Source: an uncultured Dialister sp.
GTDB lineage: Bacteria; Bacillota; Negativicutes; Veillonellales; Dialisteraceae
Length of the DNA stretch: 9,065 bases
Assembly: GCF_900765565.1 (NCBI RefSeq)
Contig: NZ_CAAFRZ010000044.1
Coordinates: forward strand, 1 to 9,065
Direction: 5' to 3'
Each line of letters starts with the position of its first letter. Within the stretch, counting starts at the first letter, position 1. A program made the translations under genes and the position numbers. Positions 1-7,326 of this stretch are shown one piece after another. Below the pieces are notes generated by a model that worked only from the letters and a program-made list of their open reading frames with translations, searched no databases and had not been told where the DNA came from.

Positions 1-67
1 TCCGGCAGCAGCTCCTGCACCGGCTCCGGCTCCCGCACCGGCTCCGGCTCCGGCAGCAGCTCCTGCA
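1..67 (+). repeat. Ala/Pro linker repeat with 19-bp duplication
   Basis: Bases 1-19 recur exactly at 49-67, a 48-base (16-codon) period that keeps the reading frame. The stretch between is built from short Ala-Pro codon repeats. It encodes the flexible linker of the biotin carrier. Such in-frame repeats commonly vary in length between strains; that last point is general knowledge, not something visible here. Confidence 0.7.
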
Positions 68-286
68 GGCGCAGGTGAATCTGTTGAAGCTCCAATGCCT
101 GGTAAAGTCATCCGCATTGAAAAACATGTTGGCGACGCTGTAGCAGCAGGCGACGAAGTCCTCGTCCTCGAAGCTATGAAGATGGGCAACCCGATCATGG
201 CTCCTTGCGATGGCAAAGTAACCTCCATGCAGGTTTCTGAAGGCCAGAGCGTACAGGGCGGCGATCCCCTGTTCACAGTTGGCTAA
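2..286 (+). CDS. mmdC: Biotin-carrier subunit of a Na+-translocating acyl-CoA decarboxylase (3' part)
   Basis: The 5' part lies outside the window; the frame is open from base 2. The visible protein starts with about 25 residues of almost pure Ala/Pro, the flexible swinging arm typical of these gamma subunits. A biotinyl domain follows, from about base 95 to the stop at 284-286. The EAMKM motif is present, and the lysine codon at 179-181 is the expected biotinylation site. The family carries CO2 on biotin between the carboxyltransferase and the membrane sodium-pump subunit. Methylmalonyl-CoA decarboxylase (mmdC) is preferred because a methylmalonyl-CoA mutase operon lies nearby; that is inference. 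Glutaconyl-CoA (gcdC) or oxaloacetate decarboxylase carriers look alike. It is the last gene of its transcript, with a strong terminator 27 bases after the stop. The codon ATG at 95 is internal and not a start. The class is near certain, the exact substrate is not. Confidence 0.88.
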   Translation, partial: PAAAPAPAPAPAPAPAPAAAPAGAGESVEAPMPGKVIRIEKHVGDAVAAGDEVLVLEAMKMGNPIMAPCDGKVTSMQVSEGQSVQGGDPLFTVG

Positions 287-312
287 TCCTTACAGGATTC
301 CGGCTTAACACC

Positions 313-345
313 AAAAGGAGTGATGCCTGCGCATCACTCCTTTTT
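313..345 (+). terminator. Rho-independent terminator of the biotin-carrier gene
   Basis: A perfect 14-bp stem (313-326 with 331-344) with a 4-base loop ends in a run of T at 341-345. The opposite strand also reads stem plus T run, so it can stop transcripts arriving from the convergent gene as well. Confidence 0.93.
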
Positions 346-363
346 CTTGTCTGCTTTGATAGA

Positions 364-403
364 AAGGACCACTTTCCCATTTCGGGAAAGTGGTCTTTCT
401 TTA
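364..403. terminator. Second hairpin terminator between convergent genes
   Basis: A 15-bp stem (364-378 with 384-398, one G-T pair) with a 5-base loop is followed on the plus strand by a T-rich tail. It lies 8 bases past the stop of the minus-strand gene at 406-894, so it probably ends that transcript, although the minus-strand T tract is weak. It may also back up the terminator at 313-345. Confidence 0.8.
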
Positions 404-405
404 TT

Positions 406-894
406 TTATTCTTTACTGTCTGAATCTTCTTCCTGACTTCTTGTTATAAGAAGTCTCAGCATGGTGAGACTTGCTTTGTCTATGGTAAAGTTTTTATCGA
501 ATGCTGCAGTAATCCCATAATGGAAAAGAACGGGCCGGTCGTCTTCCGTAACCGGTGCTGTGGCAACTAAAATGTCGTCTCGTCCCAGCATGGTGAGGTA
601 CTGTATGAGTTTCACCAGAAGGCTTGTCCTGCTTTTAGCCGTAGAATAGTAATAAATGAAATGGACGTCGTTGTCTGCAGCATTCTGTGCTGTATCCTCA
701 GGTGGTTCTGGCGATCCAACATCTACATCCCACCCGGCGTCGGCAAAAGTTGTAGCTGCTTCTTTACGCTGTTTATGGTTGCCGTCTTCTTCCATTTCCG
801 GTATGTAAATGCGGGGACGACGACCTTCCAGTTCTGCAAATTTCCTGCTTAATGCGACTGATTCTTCTCTATCTCTTTCCTGGGAACTGTCCAT
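406..894 (-). CDS. Free-standing, degenerate B12-binding-domain protein related to MutB
   Basis: The product has 162 residues. Residues about 18-150 align nearly without gaps (two one-residue gaps) to the C-terminal cobalamin domain of MutB encoded in this window, roughly 45% identical by eye. Shared blocks are LEGRRPRI (22-29), FADAGWDVDVG, DNDVH and GRDDILV. The MutB motif DGHDRG reads DGNHKQ here (37-42): the cobalt-ligating His is Asn39 and the motif Gly is Gln42. The later SSLAAGH and GGVIPP segments are replaced by STAKSRT and APVTED, so cobalamin binding is not expected. The N-terminal 20 residues are charged, and no signal peptide or membrane segment is visible. The start is fixed by an AAGGAGG-type site at 905-912 and a promoter upstream. 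The frame is intact and conserved residues fall in structural positions, arguing against a decaying fragment. Function unknown; a partner or decoy for the mutase is my inference. It is divergent from the mutase operon and outside its riboswitch. Confidence 0.85.
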   Translation of the reverse strand: MDSSQERDREESVALSRKFAELEGRRPRIYIPEMEEDGNHKQRKEAATTFADAGWDVDVGSPEPPEDTAQNAADNDVHFIYYYSTAKSRTSLLVKLIQYLTMLGRDDILVATAPVTEDDRPVLFHYGITAAFDKNFTIDKASLTMLRLLITRSQEEDSDSKE

Positions 895-944
895 TATTTT
901 TGTTCCTCCTTTGTGGTTATTAAACTATGACTTCTTAACTGCTA

Positions 945-984
945 ATTATAGTCTTATTATAACAACTAAAAGCTGAAGAGTCCA
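945..984 (-). promoter_or_regulatory. Promoter for the minus-strand B12-domain-like gene
   Basis: Read on the minus strand, TGGACT (979-984) and TATAAT (956-961) are separated by 17 bases. A second TATAAT lies at 945-950. The ribosome binding site (905-912) and the ATG at 892-894 follow. The -35 box matches the consensus at four of six positions. Confidence 0.6.
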
Positions 985-1049
985 TTTCAAAATTGGAATA
1001 ATTATATAAAAAATAAGCGTAGCAATACAAAAACATTACATTTAAATAA

Positions 1050-1078
1050 TTGACAGTTAGAGAACAATGAATTATACT
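1050..1078 (+). promoter_or_regulatory. Consensus sigma-A promoter of the mutA-mutB-meaB operon
   Basis: TTGACA at 1050-1055 and TATACT at 1073-1078 are exactly 17 bases apart. Transcription would begin near 1085, about 25 bases before the riboswitch aptamer. Confidence 0.8.
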
Positions 1079-1092
1079 GTGACTGTAGTCAC
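1079..1092. promoter_or_regulatory. Palindrome over the predicted transcription start
   Basis: GTGACTGTAGTCAC is an inverted repeat with 6-bp arms, directly abutting the -10 box and covering the predicted start. It could be an operator for a repressor or a short 5' hairpin in the RNA; the sequence alone does not decide. Confidence 0.4.
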
Positions 1093-1110
1093 TTAGACAA
1101 TTTCATATTT

Positions 1111-1260
1111 CTGACAGATGCGTAAGCATAAAAGAGAATCCGGTATAAGCCGGAGCGGTCCCGCCACTGTAAGGGGGAGTTTCTGTTCATTTATGTCACT
1201 GGGGAAACCTGGGAAGGCGAACAGAAATGAAGATCCTAAGCCAGGAGAACTATCTGTCAA
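1111..1260 (+). ncRNA. Cobalamin (AdoCbl) riboswitch aptamer
   Basis: The conserved core is easy to read: GCCACTG (the B12 box) at 1163-1169 after the GGAGCGGTCCC stretch, the GGGAA...CCTGGGAAGGCG segment near 1201-1219, and GATCCTAAGCCAGGAGA around 1232-1248. The closing P1 helix is a perfect 8-bp pairing of 1112-1119 with 1252-1259. The aptamer lies in the 5' leader of the mutase operon. Open reading frames on either strand across it have no ribosome binding site and are shadows. Ligand class (adenosyl- or methylcobalamin) is not resolved, though the target is an adenosylcobalamin enzyme. Confidence 0.95.
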
Positions 1261-1321
1261 TGAATCACCGTTAAACCTGCGAGCGATGGGGAGGGGATTT
1301 GGGATGCAGGATCCCATATTA

Positions 1322-1352
1322 CCGGCTGCCATTTTCAGGTGCCGGCTTTTTT
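1322..1352 (+). terminator. Riboswitch expression-platform terminator
   Basis: The stem pairs 1322-1326 with 1341-1345 and 1328-1330 with 1338-1340 (one bulged T, one G-T pair), with a 7-base loop, followed by six T at 1347-1352. A competing hairpin (1300-1305 with 1311-1316) lies just upstream, and CCTGC at 1276-1280 can pair with GCAGG at 1306-1310. These alternatives suggest control by transcription attenuation. Whether ligand favours or prevents termination cannot be read off reliably. Confidence 0.75.
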
Positions 1353-1356
1353 CTTG

Positions 1357-1567
1357 CAATCATCTTAAATCCTGGAGGAGGTGAATCCCTGTAAGCTGTG
1401 AAATTGTCTAAGGAAGCACCGATTTTTCGTTGTCCTGTCCTTTCATTTTATCGATTCCCATAATTCTTACCGTGCTGATTAGAATTTATTTCGGGCCACT
1501 GAAATTGTTCAGGATTTGATTTCGTTGAATCGGATGCTCCGTCAATATTTCAAAGGAGGATATATTC
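1357..1567 (+). other. Untranslated leader between terminator and mutA
   Basis: About 210 bases with no gene. A GGAGGAG stretch at 1374-1380 precedes a GTG and a stop six codons later, too short and too close to call a leader peptide. No second promoter or convincing hairpin was seen. It ends in the strong mutA ribosome binding site AAAGGAGG near 1552-1559. Confidence 0.5.
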
Positions 1568-3847
1568 ATGGATGAACAGAAATCCCAGGAACCGGTAAAA
1601 CAGCTGACTGATAAAGAGCTGGAGGAGATCCTTAAAAAATCAGAAGGGAATACGGATTTTCCCGCTGTTAAATTTGATGAATTTACGCCACCAACATGGG
1701 ATGAATGGGTGGAGGCCTGCAATGTCCTATTAAAGGGTAAGCCCTTTGACAAGCTGATGTATACCAAGACCTATGAAGGTATTACTTTTGACCCTATTTA
1801 TACATGGAGAACCGGTCCGGTAGCTATGGACGACAAGCTGCCTACCGATGATTATCCGGGCATGGGGGACTATCTCCGCGGTGCTACAGTGAATGGTTAT
1901 AAGGAAGCTCCCTGGGGAATTGCCCAGGCCTGTGATGAAACTCTTCCTAAAGAAAATAACGAACTTCTTAAACATGAAGTTGATAAAGGTTCCACTGTAT
2001 ATAACGTTCGCCTTGACAGCGCCTCCACCGATGGCGTCGATGTAAAGGATGCTGAAAAACCGGGGGACACCGGTGTATCCATTACGACGTTGGAAGATAT
2101 GGCCCAGCTTCTCGATGGCCTTGATCTCGATAAATATCCATTCATGATGTACTGCGGTGCCACATCGGTCCGCATGATTGCGCTGGTAGCTGCTGCTTTG
2201 AAGGCTAAGGGAAAAGATACCAGCAAACTTCATGGTGTGATTGGTGCCAACCCCTTGTCCCAGCTGGCGAAGAACGGAACCCTTCCGAAACCTCTTTCTA
2301 CCTGCTACGATGACATGGCTGATTCTATCCGTTGGGCAAGGAAAAATGCACCGGGCCTCCGTACCATTATGCCGAGAAGTGAAGTCTTCTCACGCGGCGG
2401 TGCCAATGCGGTGCAGGAAGTGGCTTATACTTTCGCCATGGCAGTGGAATATATCCGGGAAATGGAAAAAAGAGGAATTTCCATTCATGATATTGCCCAG
2501 TCCATCAACTTCGGATTTAATGTAGGAACTATTTTCTTCATTGAAATTGCTAAACTTCGGGCAGCCCGTGAAGTCTGGGCCAACATTATGAAGGCCTTCG
2601 GTGCGGAGGAAGCAGACAGAAGCTGCAAGATCCATTCCCGTCCCGCCTATTTCTACCGTACCATTTTCGATGCCGGTGTCAATATGCTTAGAAATACTAC
2701 GGCCATGTTCTCCGCTGTAGTGGGCGGTGTAGATACCTACGAAAATGAACCGTACGATGAGACCGTAAGAAAGGGCGATGAATTCTCCCGTCGTATTGCC
2801 AGAAATGCGCACATCATTCTCCAGGAAGAATTCGGTATGCTCCGTCCAATTGATCCGTCCGGCGGCTCCTGGGCACTGGAACATCTGACCATTGAAATGG
2901 CCCAGAAGATCTGGGCGGAATTCCAGAAGATTGAATCCATGGGAGGCTTTACAGCAGCCCTCAAGGCAGAGTATCCTCAGGAACAGATTCTGGATATCCT
3001 CAAACAGCGTTTCAAGGCTCTGGACTTCCGTAAGGACCGTGCTGTAGGCAATAACATGTATCCGAACATGGCGGAAGAACTGATCGAACCGAGACCGGAA
3101 GATACGAAGACTCTGAAGAAGATGCTCTCCGATGGTGTAGAAGCTTACCGCAAGGATATTGATAAAGAATATCTGGGCAAAAAGCTGGAAGAACTGGAAG
3201 CTGCTCCGGCTGAAGAGAAGCTGGCCAAAGCCATCGAAGCCTTCTCTGCCGGTGCTACCCAGAATGAAGTTTACAAGGCCATCACTCCGGATGGAGAACC
3301 GGAAAAGGTCAGAAGGATTACGGAGCACCGTTGGACCGAGCGGTTTGAACGGCTCCGCTTTGATACAGAAAATTACAAGAAGGAAACCGGCAAGAACGTG
3401 GAGGTATTCCTGGCAAATATGGGCCGTATTCCACAGCACAAAGCAAGAGCCGATTTCTCCACTTCCTTCCTGCAGGTCGGTGAATTCAATGTCCACCTCA
3501 ACAACGGCTTCCAGGATGATGAAGGGAAACCGGGCTCCCGTTGGGATAAGTGTGTTGAAGCACTGAAGAAAGGCTGCGATGATAAGGGTACCCCCTATGA
3601 CTGCGCTGTTATCTGCTCCAAGGATGATACCTATCCGGAAGATGTACCGGCACTGGCACCACGGCTGAAAGAAGTGCTTGGCAAGGGGAAAGTATTCCTC
3701 GCCGGTGCAGCACCAAAGGATCTGGAACAGAAATACCGGGATGCCGGTGTTGATGATTTCATCAGTGTAAAAGCAAATTGCTATGAGATCATCCGTGAAC
3801 TTCAGAGGGCCAAAGGCATGAAGATTACGGAAGAGGAGGTAAAATAA
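1568..3847 (+). CDS. mutA: Methylmalonyl-CoA mutase, small (non-catalytic) subunit MutA
   Basis: A 759-residue cytoplasmic protein and partner of MutB in the heterodimeric mutase that interconverts succinyl-CoA and (R)-methylmalonyl-CoA. Residues about 30-560 form the mutase barrel, with the family segments PPTWDEW...[10 protein letters not shown] near the N-terminus and [14 protein letters not shown], the counterpart of [14 protein letters not shown] in MutB. Residues about 610-755 are a B12-binding-like domain that lacks the DxHxxG cobalamin motif: [10 protein letters not shown] stands there, starting at Met618. This absence is normal for MutA, which does not carry the cofactor. It is longer than the roughly 620-640 residues of characterised MutA proteins. 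The start has an AAAGGAGG site 8-9 bases upstream. It is the first gene behind the cobalamin riboswitch, with mutB one base downstream. Confidence 0.94.
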   Translation: MDEQKSQEPVKQLTDKELEEILKKSEGNTDFPAVKFDEFTPPTWDEWVEACNVLLKGKPFDKLMYTKTYEGITFDPIYTWRTGPVAMDDKLPTDDYPGMGDYLRGATVNGYKEAPWGIAQACDETLPKENNELLKHEVDKGSTVYNVRLDSASTDGVDVKDAEKPGDTGVSITTLEDMAQLLDGLDLDKYPFMMYCGATSVRMIALVAAALKAKGKDTSKLHGVIGANPLSQLAKNGTLPKPLSTCYDDMADSIRWARKNAPGLRTIMPRSEVFSRGGANAVQEVAYTFAMAVEYIREMEKRGISIHDIAQSINFGFNVGTIFFIEIAKLRAAREVWANIMKAFGAEEADRSCKIHSRPAYFYRTIFDAGVNMLRNTTAMFSAVVGGVDTYENEPYDETVRKGDEFSRRIARNAHIILQEEFGMLRPIDPSGGSWALEHLTIEMAQKIWAEFQKIESMGGFTAALKAEYPQEQILDILKQRFKALDFRKDRAVGNNMYPNMAEELIEPRPEDTKTLKKMLSDGVEAYRKDIDKEYLGKKLEELEAAPAEEKLAKAIEAFSAGATQNEVYKAITPDGEPEKVRRITEHRWTERFERLRFDTENYKKETGKNVEVFLANMGRIPQHKARADFSTSFLQVGEFNVHLNNGFQDDEGKPGSRWDKCVEALKKGCDDKGTPYDCAVICSKDDTYPEDVPALAPRLKEVLGKGKVFLAGAAPKDLEQKYRDAGVDDFISVKANCYEIIRELQRAKGMKITEEEVK

Positions 3848-3848
3848 T

Positions 3849-6044
3849 ATGGCAATGAATCCTGACTTTACAAAACTGAATCTGGAAGACCATCCGAGCT
3901 GTGACTACAATGTCTGGAAGGACGATCTGGAAAAGACGACGGGCAAGAAATACGATGACCTTTATGACACAACTCTGGAACGTATTCCGGTAGCACCGCT
4001 CTATACGAAGGACATTTATAAAGAATGCAATCACCTGGATTTCATGAGCGGTATTCCTCCATTCCTTCGCGGACCTTACTCCACCATGTACGTATTCCGT
4101 CCATGGACAGTCCGTCAGTATGCAGGGTTCTCCACAGCCGAAGAATCCAATGCATTCTACAAGAGAAACCTGGCAGCCGGACAGAAAGGGCTGTCCATTG
4201 CATTCGACCTTCCGACCCACCGCGGCTATGATGCCGATAATCCCCGTGTAGTTGGCGATGTCGGCAAAGCAGGTGTATCTGTATGTTCCATGCTGGATAT
4301 GAACATCCTTTTCGATGGGATTCCGCTGGACCAGATGTCCGTATCCATGACCATGAACGGCGCCGTACTTCCGATTCTGGCATTCTTCATCTGCGCCGGC
4401 ATTGAACAAGGCGTAGACAGAAAGATTCTCCAGGGCACCATTCAGAATGATATCCTGAAGGAATTCATGGTCCGTAATACCTACATTTATCCGCCGGCCA
4501 TGTCCATGCGTATCATCGGTGATATTTTCGAATACACCACCAAGTACATGCCGAAATTCAACAGTATTTCCATTTCCGGCTATCATATCCAGGAGTGCGG
4601 TGCTACCTGCGACCTGGAACTGGGCTACACACTGGCCGATGGCATGGAATACATTCGCTGCGGCGAAAAAGCAGGCCTGCCGGTCGATGCCTTTGCAAAG
4701 CGTCTGTCCTTCTTCTGGGATCAGGGCAAGAACTACTTCATGGAAGTGGCAAAGATGCGAGCTGCCCGTGTACTGTGGGCAAAAATCCTGAAAGGATTCG
4801 GCGCAAAGAACCCGAAGTCCATGGCACTCCGTACCCATTCCCAGACTTCCGGCTGGTCCCTGACGGAACAGGATCCATTCAATAACATTACCAGGACCTG
4901 TATGGAAGCTATGTCTGCGGCCCTTGGCCATACCCAGTCCCTCCATACGAACGCACTGGATGAAGCCATTGCACTGCCTACCGATTTCTCTGCGCGCCTG
5001 GCTCGTAATACCCAGCTCTATATCCAGGATGAAACCAAGGTCTGCAAGATTATTGATCCATGGGGCGGTTCCTATTATCTGGAATACCTGACCAATGAAA
5101 TGATCAAACGGTCCTGGGCCCATATCCAGGAAGTCGAATCCCTGGGCGGTATGGCCAAGGCTATTGCAACGGGCCTGCCGAAGATGCGTATCGAGGAATG
5201 CGCTGCCCGCCGCCAGGCGGATATCGATTCCGGCAAGGAAACCATTGTGGGCCTGAACAAGTACAGACTGGCCAAGGAAGATCCGCTGAACGTTCTGTCC
5301 ATTGATAACACCGCTGTACGGAATGCCCAGATCAAGAGACTGGAAAAGCTTCGCTCCATCCGGGATCCGGAAAAAGTCCGCAGGGATCTGGAACATATCA
5401 CCAAGTGCGCAGAGAGCCGTGAAAACGGCAACCTCCTGGACGCTGCTGTCCAGGCTGCCCATGACCGCTGCTCCCTTGGCGAAATCTCTGATGCCGTCGA
5501 AAAGGTTTCCGGTCGTTACAATGCGACCATCCACACCGTATCCGGCGTTTACTCCAGTGAATTCCAGGACAACGGACAGTTCGAAAAGGCTAAGAAACTG
5601 ATCGACGAATTTGAAAAACTCGAAGGCCGCCGTCCACGTATCTTCTTCTGCAAGATGGGCCAGGATGGCCACGACAGAGGCCAGAAAGTACTGGCATCCT
5701 CCTTTGCCGATATGGGTTGGGATGTCGATGTGGGCCCGCTCTTCCAGACACCGGAAGAAGCGGCGCAGGATGCCGTAGATAACGATGTTCATATTGTTGG
5801 TTTCTCTTCTTTGGCTGCAGGCCATAAGACTCTGCTCCCTGCCCTGGTAGAAGAACTTAAGAAACGGGGCCGCGACGATATTCTCGTCTGCATCGGTGGC
5901 GTCATTCCTCCCCAGGATTACCAGTTCCTCTATGATCATGGAGCTACGGCAATCTTTGGACCGGGCACCAACATCCCGAAGTGCTGCATTGAACTTCTGC
6001 AGATTCTTGTAGACCGCGCCAAAGCTGAAGCCAAGGAAGGTTAA
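3849..6044 (+). CDS. mutB: Methylmalonyl-CoA mutase, large catalytic subunit MutB
   Basis: A 731-residue protein, the usual length for the family. It performs the adenosylcobalamin radical rearrangement between succinyl-CoA and methylmalonyl-CoA. The barrel holds [24 protein letters not shown] and [13 protein letters not shown]. By alignment to the Propionibacterium enzyme, Tyr91 (in RQYAG), Arg209 (in VRNTY) and His246 (in SGYH) correspond to the substrate and active-site residues Tyr89, Arg207 and His244. The Tyr/Arg pair indicates methylmalonyl-CoA rather than isobutyryl-CoA specificity. The C-terminal Rossmann-like domain (about 585-725) carries DGHDRG with His608 as the cobalt ligand, then SSLAAGH and IGGVIPP. 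The GAGGAGG site sits at the end of mutA and the one-base gap suggests translational coupling. A methionine two codons in (3855) is an alternative start. The long open frame opposite it is a codon-bias shadow. Confidence 0.97.
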   Translation: MAMNPDFTKLNLEDHPSCDYNVWKDDLEKTTGKKYDDLYDTTLERIPVAPLYTKDIYKECNHLDFMSGIPPFLRGPYSTMYVFRPWTVRQYAGFSTAEESNAFYKRNLAAGQKGLSIAFDLPTHRGYDADNPRVVGDVGKAGVSVCSMLDMNILFDGIPLDQMSVSMTMNGAVLPILAFFICAGIEQGVDRKILQGTIQNDILKEFMVRNTYIYPPAMSMRIIGDIFEYTTKYMPKFNSISISGYHIQECGATCDLELGYTLADGMEYIRCGEKAGLPVDAFAKRLSFFWDQGKNYFMEVAKMRAARVLWAKILKGFGAKNPKSMALRTHSQTSGWSLTEQDPFNNITRTCMEAMSAALGHTQSLHTNALDEAIALPTDFSARLARNTQLYIQDETKVCKIIDPWGGSYYLEYLTNEMIKRSWAHIQEVESLGGMAKAIATGLPKMRIEECAARRQADIDSGKETIVGLNKYRLAKEDPLNVLSIDNTAVRNAQIKRLEKLRSIRDPEKVRRDLEHITKCAESRENGNLLDAAVQAAHDRCSLGEISDAVEKVSGRYNATIHTVSGVYSSEFQDNGQFEKAKKLIDEFEKLEGRRPRIFFCKMGQDGHDRGQKVLASSFADMGWDVDVGPLFQTPEEAAQDAVDNDVHIVGFSSLAAGHKTLLPALVEELKKRGRDDILVCIGGVIPPQDYQFLYDHGATAIFGPGTNIPKCCIELLQILVDRAKAEAKEG

Positions 6045-6054
6045 AGGTGCGCTT

Positions 6055-7230
6055 ATGCCTGAAAATGATGATGACCTCCGGCCAAGCTGGGTACCCAAAG
6101 AAAAAAATCCCGAGTTTGCCTGCTCTGTGATGCGTGGTATTGACAGTGCGGTAAACAGTGTCACCGACACCAAGTACTATCCGAAAGAGCCCCTGCGCCG
6201 CGTGCCTCTTCGGAAGAAACTTTCTGTAGAGGAGTATGTGGAAGGTGTAAAACGGGGAGACCGGATGATTCTTGCCAAAGCCATTACTCTGATCGAAAGC
6301 AATGCGCCAAAGGATTTTGATAAGGCCCAGCGTGTATTACAGGCATTACTTCCCAGAACCGGCCATTCCCTCCGTATCGGAATTACCGGTGTCCCAGGGG
6401 CTGGTAAAAGTACGTTCATCGAAGCTTTCGGCCAGCTCCTCTGCCAGCAGGGCTACAAGGTAGCCGTACTGGCGGTGGACCCCACCAGCTCCATTACCGG
6501 TGGCTCCATCCTCGGTGATAAGACGAGAATGCAGAAACTGTCTCGGGAACCGAACTGTTTCATTCGTCCGTCACCTTCCGGCGGCACACTGGGCGGCGTC
6601 GCCAGGAAGAGCCGGGAAACCATGATGCTCTGCGAGGCGGCAGGGTGCAATGTGATTCTTGTGGAAACCGTAGGCGTAGGCCAGTCGGAGACCACGGTAC
6701 GGTCCATGGTCGATTTCTTTATGCTCGTCGTCTTAACCGGTGCCGGTGATGACCTCCAGGGGATCAAGAAGGGAATCATGGAACTGGCCGATGCCATTGT
6801 GGTCAATAAAGCCGATGGGGATAACCTGGAAAGAGCCAAGGTGACCCAGGGCGAGTATGAACGGATGGTGGAATTCATCCGTCCTGCTACGGAAGGATGG
6901 ACCACCCACGCCTATCGATGCTCTGCCCTGAAAAAAACGGGGCTCCTCGAGCTCTGGGCGGTGATGCGGGAATTTGAGAAGGTCACGAAGAAATCCGGCG
7001 CCTTTGAAAACCGCAGAAAACGGCAGATCATTTCCTGGGTTCATACCATGATTGACGAACATCTCCACAACCTTTTCTATGAAGATCCTGTCATTAAAGG
7101 CAGGCTTCCGGAAGTGAAGGCTGCCGTATTGGCGGGAGTTGTATCGCCCAGCCAGGCCGTGGCGGAACTTATCAGGACATTTGATATCGATCGGGCTGCT
7201 GCGCGGCAGCGGGCAACGACCGGTAAATAA
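6055..7230 (+). CDS. meaB: MeaB-type GTPase, mutase chaperone
   Basis: A G3E-family P-loop GTPase that gates delivery of adenosylcobalamin to methylmalonyl-CoA mutase and removes damaged cofactor. Visible motifs are Walker A GVPGAGKST (112-120), VDPTSS (141-146), ILGDKTRM (152-159), the Walker B-like VETVGVGQSE (203-212) and the guanine-specificity motif NKAD (251-254). The C-terminal 80 residues are the helical dimerisation arm. At 391 residues it is about 60 longer than usual MeaB/ArgK proteins (about 330). The excess is a charged N-terminal segment, and the core begins near LSVEEYVEGVKRGD (56-69). It starts 10 bases after the mutB stop with an AAAGGTG site overlapping that stop, so it is co-translated. 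The earlier label ArgK (arginine transport kinase) applied to relatives is not supported by this context. Confidence 0.95.
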   Translation: MPENDDDLRPSWVPKEKNPEFACSVMRGIDSAVNSVTDTKYYPKEPLRRVPLRKKLSVEEYVEGVKRGDRMILAKAITLIESNAPKDFDKAQRVLQALLPRTGHSLRIGITGVPGAGKSTFIEAFGQLLCQQGYKVAVLAVDPTSSITGGSILGDKTRMQKLSREPNCFIRPSPSGGTLGGVARKSRETMMLCEAAGCNVILVETVGVGQSETTVRSMVDFFMLVVLTGAGDDLQGIKKGIMELADAIVVNKADGDNLERAKVTQGEYERMVEFIRPATEGWTTHAYRCSALKKTGLLELWAVMREFEKVTKKSGAFENRRKRQIISWVHTMIDEHLHNLFYEDPVIKGRLPEVKAAVLAGVVSPSQAVAELIRTFDIDRAAARQRATTGK

Positions 7231-7241
7231 GTCAATATACG

Positions 7242-7289
7242 CAGGAACCGGGGCTGTGGTGAATCTTTTCATCGCAGCTCCTGTTTCTT
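7242..7289 (+). terminator. Possible weak hairpin after meaB
   Basis: An interrupted stem can form: 7242-7246 with 7279-7283, 7253-7256 with 7275-7278, and 7260-7263 with 7268-7271, followed by TTTCTT. Bulges make it weak. It may reduce rather than stop read-through into the next gene. Confidence 0.3.
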
Positions 7290-7326
7290 GTATTCCAAGT
7301 GTTTTTATTAGAAAGGAGGAACCGCC

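Noticed and set aside
661..852. Plus-strand 63-codon frame opposite the B12-domain-like gene
   Set aside because: No ribosome binding site, and the opposite strand has clear homology to MutB.
406..894. Calling the degenerate B12 domain a pseudogene
   Set aside because: The frame is open over its full length, with promoter, ribosome binding site and terminator. Changes concentrate in cofactor contacts rather than being scattered stops or frameshifts.
1093..1384. 88-codon open frames on both strands over the riboswitch
   Set aside because: They lie in a structured RNA with all conserved cobalamin aptamer segments, and neither has a ribosome binding site.
1374..1400. Possible six-codon leader peptide starting with GTG after GGAGGAG
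   Set aside because: The spacing is almost nil, the peptide is too short and has no regulatory codon run.
3825..6173. A 782-codon open frame on the minus strand opposite mutB, and similar long ones opposite mutA
   Set aside because: They mirror the codon bias of the real plus-strand genes, have no ribosome binding site and encode no recognisable domain.
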